From Vitis vinifera (Eukaryota > Streptophyta > Magnoliopsida > Vitales > Vitaceae): a DNA stretch of 64,000 bases. Location: positions 4,249,501-4,313,500 of the forward strand of contig NC_081810.1 of the NCBI RefSeq assembly GCF_030704535.1, read 5' to 3'. The translations under genes and the position numbers were made by a program. Shown here one piece after another: positions 60,440-64,000 of this stretch (positions within the stretch are counted from its first letter, which is position 1; every line of letters begins with the position of its first letter). The notes beneath the pieces are model-generated. The model did not search any database. It was not told the DNA's origin and was given only the letters and a program-made list of their open reading frames with translations.

Positions 60440-63400
60440 GATTACGTCCTGTACGGGATGATCAATGTGGTTGGCTTGCACGCAGAGAAAGCATGGAGAA
60501 TTCGAGCACATCTGCAACGGATCATCTCATCTCATTACCCCCACCCCCTCTCTGTGGGTCCCCATCGCGTGCCTTTGCAACTATACGGTGGACCCCATGT
60601 TCTCCTCCTATTCTCCCCCCTCCTCTCGCCTTCAAACGACAACATCAAAATATGATTTATGAAAACAAAACCAATATATATTGTTATTCGTGTTTTGTTT
60701 TTTTGGAGGTTAGAGCAGTGATGTATGAGAGATGATGGGTGTGGGACAAGGAGAGTGACAGAGCAGAGGGTTCTTCTTCTCCTTCATTGTCCAATATTAT
60801 TCATGTGTGCCCACTGCCCCACCATGGAATTTCCTTTGCTTTTCTGCCCCCTCTTAATTTATTTGGTCCCCCTCCCTTTGGACCATTTTTGGAGCTCCAT
60901 CTTAATCACCAATCCCCACTTTATCATATTTTTTTTTCCAAATAAGATTGAATGTCATCCCCCCCAAAAAAATGGTTTTCAATATCAACTAGTGATCCAA
61001 TGAAACTTACCATAAATTATTCCTTGAATTGATGGAAGGGTTTGAAGTTTAGACCTCCTCACCAACTTGTCTAGACTCTATGAAATAATTAAATTAGGTG
61101 ATGGACGTTGCCTAGATATGACATTGGTGGTAAGGCCTACCTTCAACTTTCCCTTCCATAAAAGGGTCGTGTTGGGAGATCCAATTAAAATAGAATCATC
61201 CCATTTTTGTTTTACATGCACTTCTTTTCTTCCTCCTCATGGAAACATTAGATTTCATGAGTATAATAATAATTTCATTATGTGAAAAGTGGGAGTTCCA
61301 AGTACAACGTACACAACACACAAAAAACATTAAGAAAAAAAGCATAAACAAAATCATTAGATACTTACAATACATCTCTCTTGGGATTTTGATAGAAATG
61401 TAGAGTATATTTGTTACTTGTTTTCGAAAAATCGAAAAAATTATAGTATGCATTTGTTAACTATTTTTGAAAATGATTTTTTGTTTTTTTTTTAAAAAAA
61501 ACTAGAAAATTTAAAAAAAAATCAAATAATATATTTTAATTGTTTTTAAGTATCTTCACTTATTTTTTAATAATTATTTTAAAAAATAATTATACAAATA
61601 TGGATAATAATTGAAAATAAAACTCTCCATATAGAAGTTACTTCTAAAACATATTTAAAAACATAAAAAGTAAGTTACAAATATTTCAAGTTTTCAAACA
61701 AATATTCATTTTATAAAACATTAAAAAATAGTTTTCAAAAATTATTCTTAAAAACTATTTTTAAAAAATATTGTAAAATCTAATATTGGGATTTTAATAA
61801 AAATACTATATTATTTTATTTTAAAAATTATTATATATATAGTGACTTCGAAGCCATTCCATGTGAGGTTACAATACATCCTTAGAAGTATTCTAAATAA
61901 TTTAAATATCTACATTCCACACCAACCTTAATTAGATAATTTGGAGTGTACCAAGAGTCATTGTCTAATAAAAAAACAAAGACCCAACCAACAAGAATCA
62001 TTGAGTCATACATCCTTTCATCTTAAACAAATCAACAAAAACACATGCAATCCACTCATACCACGATCATTGATTACCCAATAAAACAAACCATCAGACG
62101 GCTCACATTCCATGCCCCTTTTTTTCTTTTCTTTTTTTTTTCTTTTTTCTCCTCAACATTGCCATTTAGGGCCAAGATTCTTGGAGTAGTGGCGGGAAAA
62201 TCAACGTACCAACCAATATTCTAAGCTGTCATAATCTGTCAGAAGTGAAGAAATAATAAACTAACAATGATTGATCCCCACCTGTATATATCTTTGGGAT
62301 CCTATGAGATTTTCGCTTTCCCAATTGCCTCCTCCCTGTTTCAAATAAATCATTTCATTTAATTTATAAATATTTAAATAATTTGAGGGAAACTAAAGGG
62401 GGAAATCAGCCGCAGTGGAGGTTAAGGGTGGGGCCGCGGCACATCATAGGGGGTCAGTCAAGACGGTTGACCGGTCAAACTTATCAGTCAAATAAAACAT
62501 TTGAAGAAAAAGCGAAAGTAGGATAGGAAACTGTGCCCGACAAGTATGGTAGCATCGGTGAAGGAAAGAATCTAGACACCCCTACATTCATATTTATTAT
62601 TTTCTTTATTTGCCATCCTTTTATTAAATGGTTTAATTAGGTGTAAAGGGAATTATTTGTTTTGGTGAAATAATTTAATTATTATAAAAATAAATTATCC
62701 ATGTTAACCATTTAAATTCTCTAGAAAAATAATTTTTGAAACAAAATTTTCAATCTTGTAGAATTTGAAATTTTATGTGTTCAAGATTTTACTTAAAATC
62801 GGTTTAATAGTAATTTTAGAAAATATTTTTAATTTAAAAATATTTTAAAAAATAATTAAGCATTTGATAAAATTTTAAAAATTATTTATTGAAAAATCAC
62901 TTATAGTATGTTTTACAACGATTTTAAAAAGTGTTTATAATCATTTTTTTATATTTGAAAAATAAGATTTTTTAAGTGTTAAAAAAATTAAAAATATTTT
63001 TTAAAATTATTATCAAAGGTACCCTAATTATAGTTAATTCTTTTTAAAATTTTTTTAAAAGAAATAATTTTATTAAAAACACTTTCAATTAAAAAACTAT
63101 CAAACAAACTCGAGAAAAACCATAAAATTAGAGTCAATTTGAAAGTAATTTTTATGGAGACGTTTTAAATTTATAATATTTAAAAAAAATTATTTATCAA
63201 AAAAAAATATGAAATTCAGCAAATACTTATTTTTTTGTAAAGAAATAGTTTCAAGCATTAGGAATTATTTTTTTACTCTTTAAAATTACTCTCAAACGGT
63301 TATTAATTTTTTTGAAAAATATTATTTTATTGTTTATTGACCATAATTATTAGATTTAGTATGTAGATTTATAATTAGTATGTGAATTAATTTGCGGCAA
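60440..63400. other. AT-rich intergenic sequence right of Dof
   Basis: No gene supported. The first 400 bp are probably Dof promoter. From 61430 to 61790 and 62700 to 63120 the sequence shows the MITE-like pattern of inverted TTTTTGAAAA motifs with AT-rich interior. No coding exons were recognised. Confidence 0.55.
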
Positions 63401-64000
63401 TTAAATAAATATAAATATGATGGTGTGAGAAACAAATGGAAAAGGTGTAAGGAGAGTACGTTGGGAAATCCAAGGAAAGGACGAGCAGGGGAAGGTGATT
63501 GGTGGGTGGGTATGTGGGACCCACCAGTCAGATTTTAAGATGGTTGGACCGAACATGTGGCATCAAAATGCGGCTAAACAGCGGCAGAGTTGAGAGAGAG
63601 AATATTTGAGTTAACGAGGAAAGGAAGAGAGAGAGGGAAATAGAAGGGAGGGTCAAATCAGTGGGTTAGTGGGTGGGGCCCGCTCCCCGCACCCGAAAGT
63701 GGGGTATTTGGCATTTGGGTTATCCCCCTTCTCAAGTAAGGGATAATCATCATCACTCCGTTCCCACTGGTTTTATTATATAATTGGATGGATTTTGACA
63801 CGTGGAAGATATGATATGGACGTCATGTTTGGAAACGGACCCATTTTGTCCGCTTCCAGGATTGGGGCCCATCCAAGAAACGGTGGTGCTTGGGGATCCG
63901 TTATGAGCCGCTATATTACAAAGCTTATGTGTGTTGGTGAGTGGGTAACGTACGTGAACCCCGTGAAGAATGCATGTTGATTGTTAAGGGAGATACGGTG
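63400..64000 (+). promoter_or_regulatory. Possible promoter of a gene beyond the right edge
   Basis: The sequence becomes more GC-rich and purine-rich. It carries a TATA-like TTATTATATAAT (63773-63784), a G-box/ABRE CACGTG in ACACGTGG (63799-63804) and a GACGTCA element (63819-63825). It has no exon. The direction of the gene is unknown; a start to the right is an inference. Confidence 0.35.

Noticed and set aside
63795-63980. 61-codon frame at the right edge
   Set aside because: It starts at a non-ATG codon and overlaps promoter-like elements; no domain is seen.

Overview
This is a 64 kb piece of a dicot plant nuclear genome. Genes are intron-rich with canonical GT-AG borders, introns and intergenic DNA are strongly AT-rich, promoters carry telo-box and TGGGCC elements, and MITEs and decayed LTR retrotransposons are frequent. 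The style of the repeats and introns reminds me of grapevine (Vitis), but that is recall, not a computed match. No viral, plasmid or bacterial features were seen.

Seven protein-coding genes can be modelled. From left to right: (1) minus strand, 4437-9764, chloroplast carbamoyl-phosphate synthase large subunit, three exons, 1186 aa; (2) plus, 22289-28028, class I phosphatidylinositol transfer protein, ten coding exons including an apparent 8-nt microexon, 302 aa; (3) plus, 32851-33579, tRNA-splicing endonuclease catalytic subunit Sen2, uninterrupted CDS, 242 aa; (4) minus, 35651-38415, tetraspanin, two exons, 285 aa; (5) plus, 47248-51924, interactor of constitutive active ROPs (ICR/RIP family coiled coil), 626 aa, behind a 1.9 kb 5'-UTR intron; (6) plus, 53266-55396, cytosolic ribosomal protein uS12 (RPS23), four exons, 142 aa; (7) minus, 58499-60218, Dof zinc-finger transcription factor, two exons, 296 aa. 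The right edge (about 63.4-64 kb) looks like the promoter of a further gene outside the window.

Between genes: 1-4.2 kb is AT-rich with one 131-bp tandem duplication; 10-22 kb is a graveyard of LTR-derived sequence with a gag-like relic, a cluster of TTCGCAC palindromes and a clean Mutator-type MITE with a perfect 9-bp target-site duplication (TSD); 28.2-30.9 kb is a mosaic containing displaced copies of neighbouring introns; 38.5-45 kb holds a near-perfect 150-nt hairpin and an inverted pair of Tourist-like MITEs; 55.9-57 kb holds a transposon-like block ending in a long TA microsatellite; 60.5-63.4 kb is AT-rich.

The genes serve unrelated housekeeping and regulatory roles (pyrimidine/arginine synthesis, lipid transfer, tRNA splicing, membrane organisation, ROP signalling, translation, transcription) and do not form an obvious functional cluster. 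The most unusual signals are a family of short fold-back modules built on TTTGGTTGCTGAGAAAA in the first introns of several of these genes (three tandem copies in the ICR gene), and the patchwork at 28.28-29.73 kb made of direct and inverted copies of pieces from the genes on both sides.
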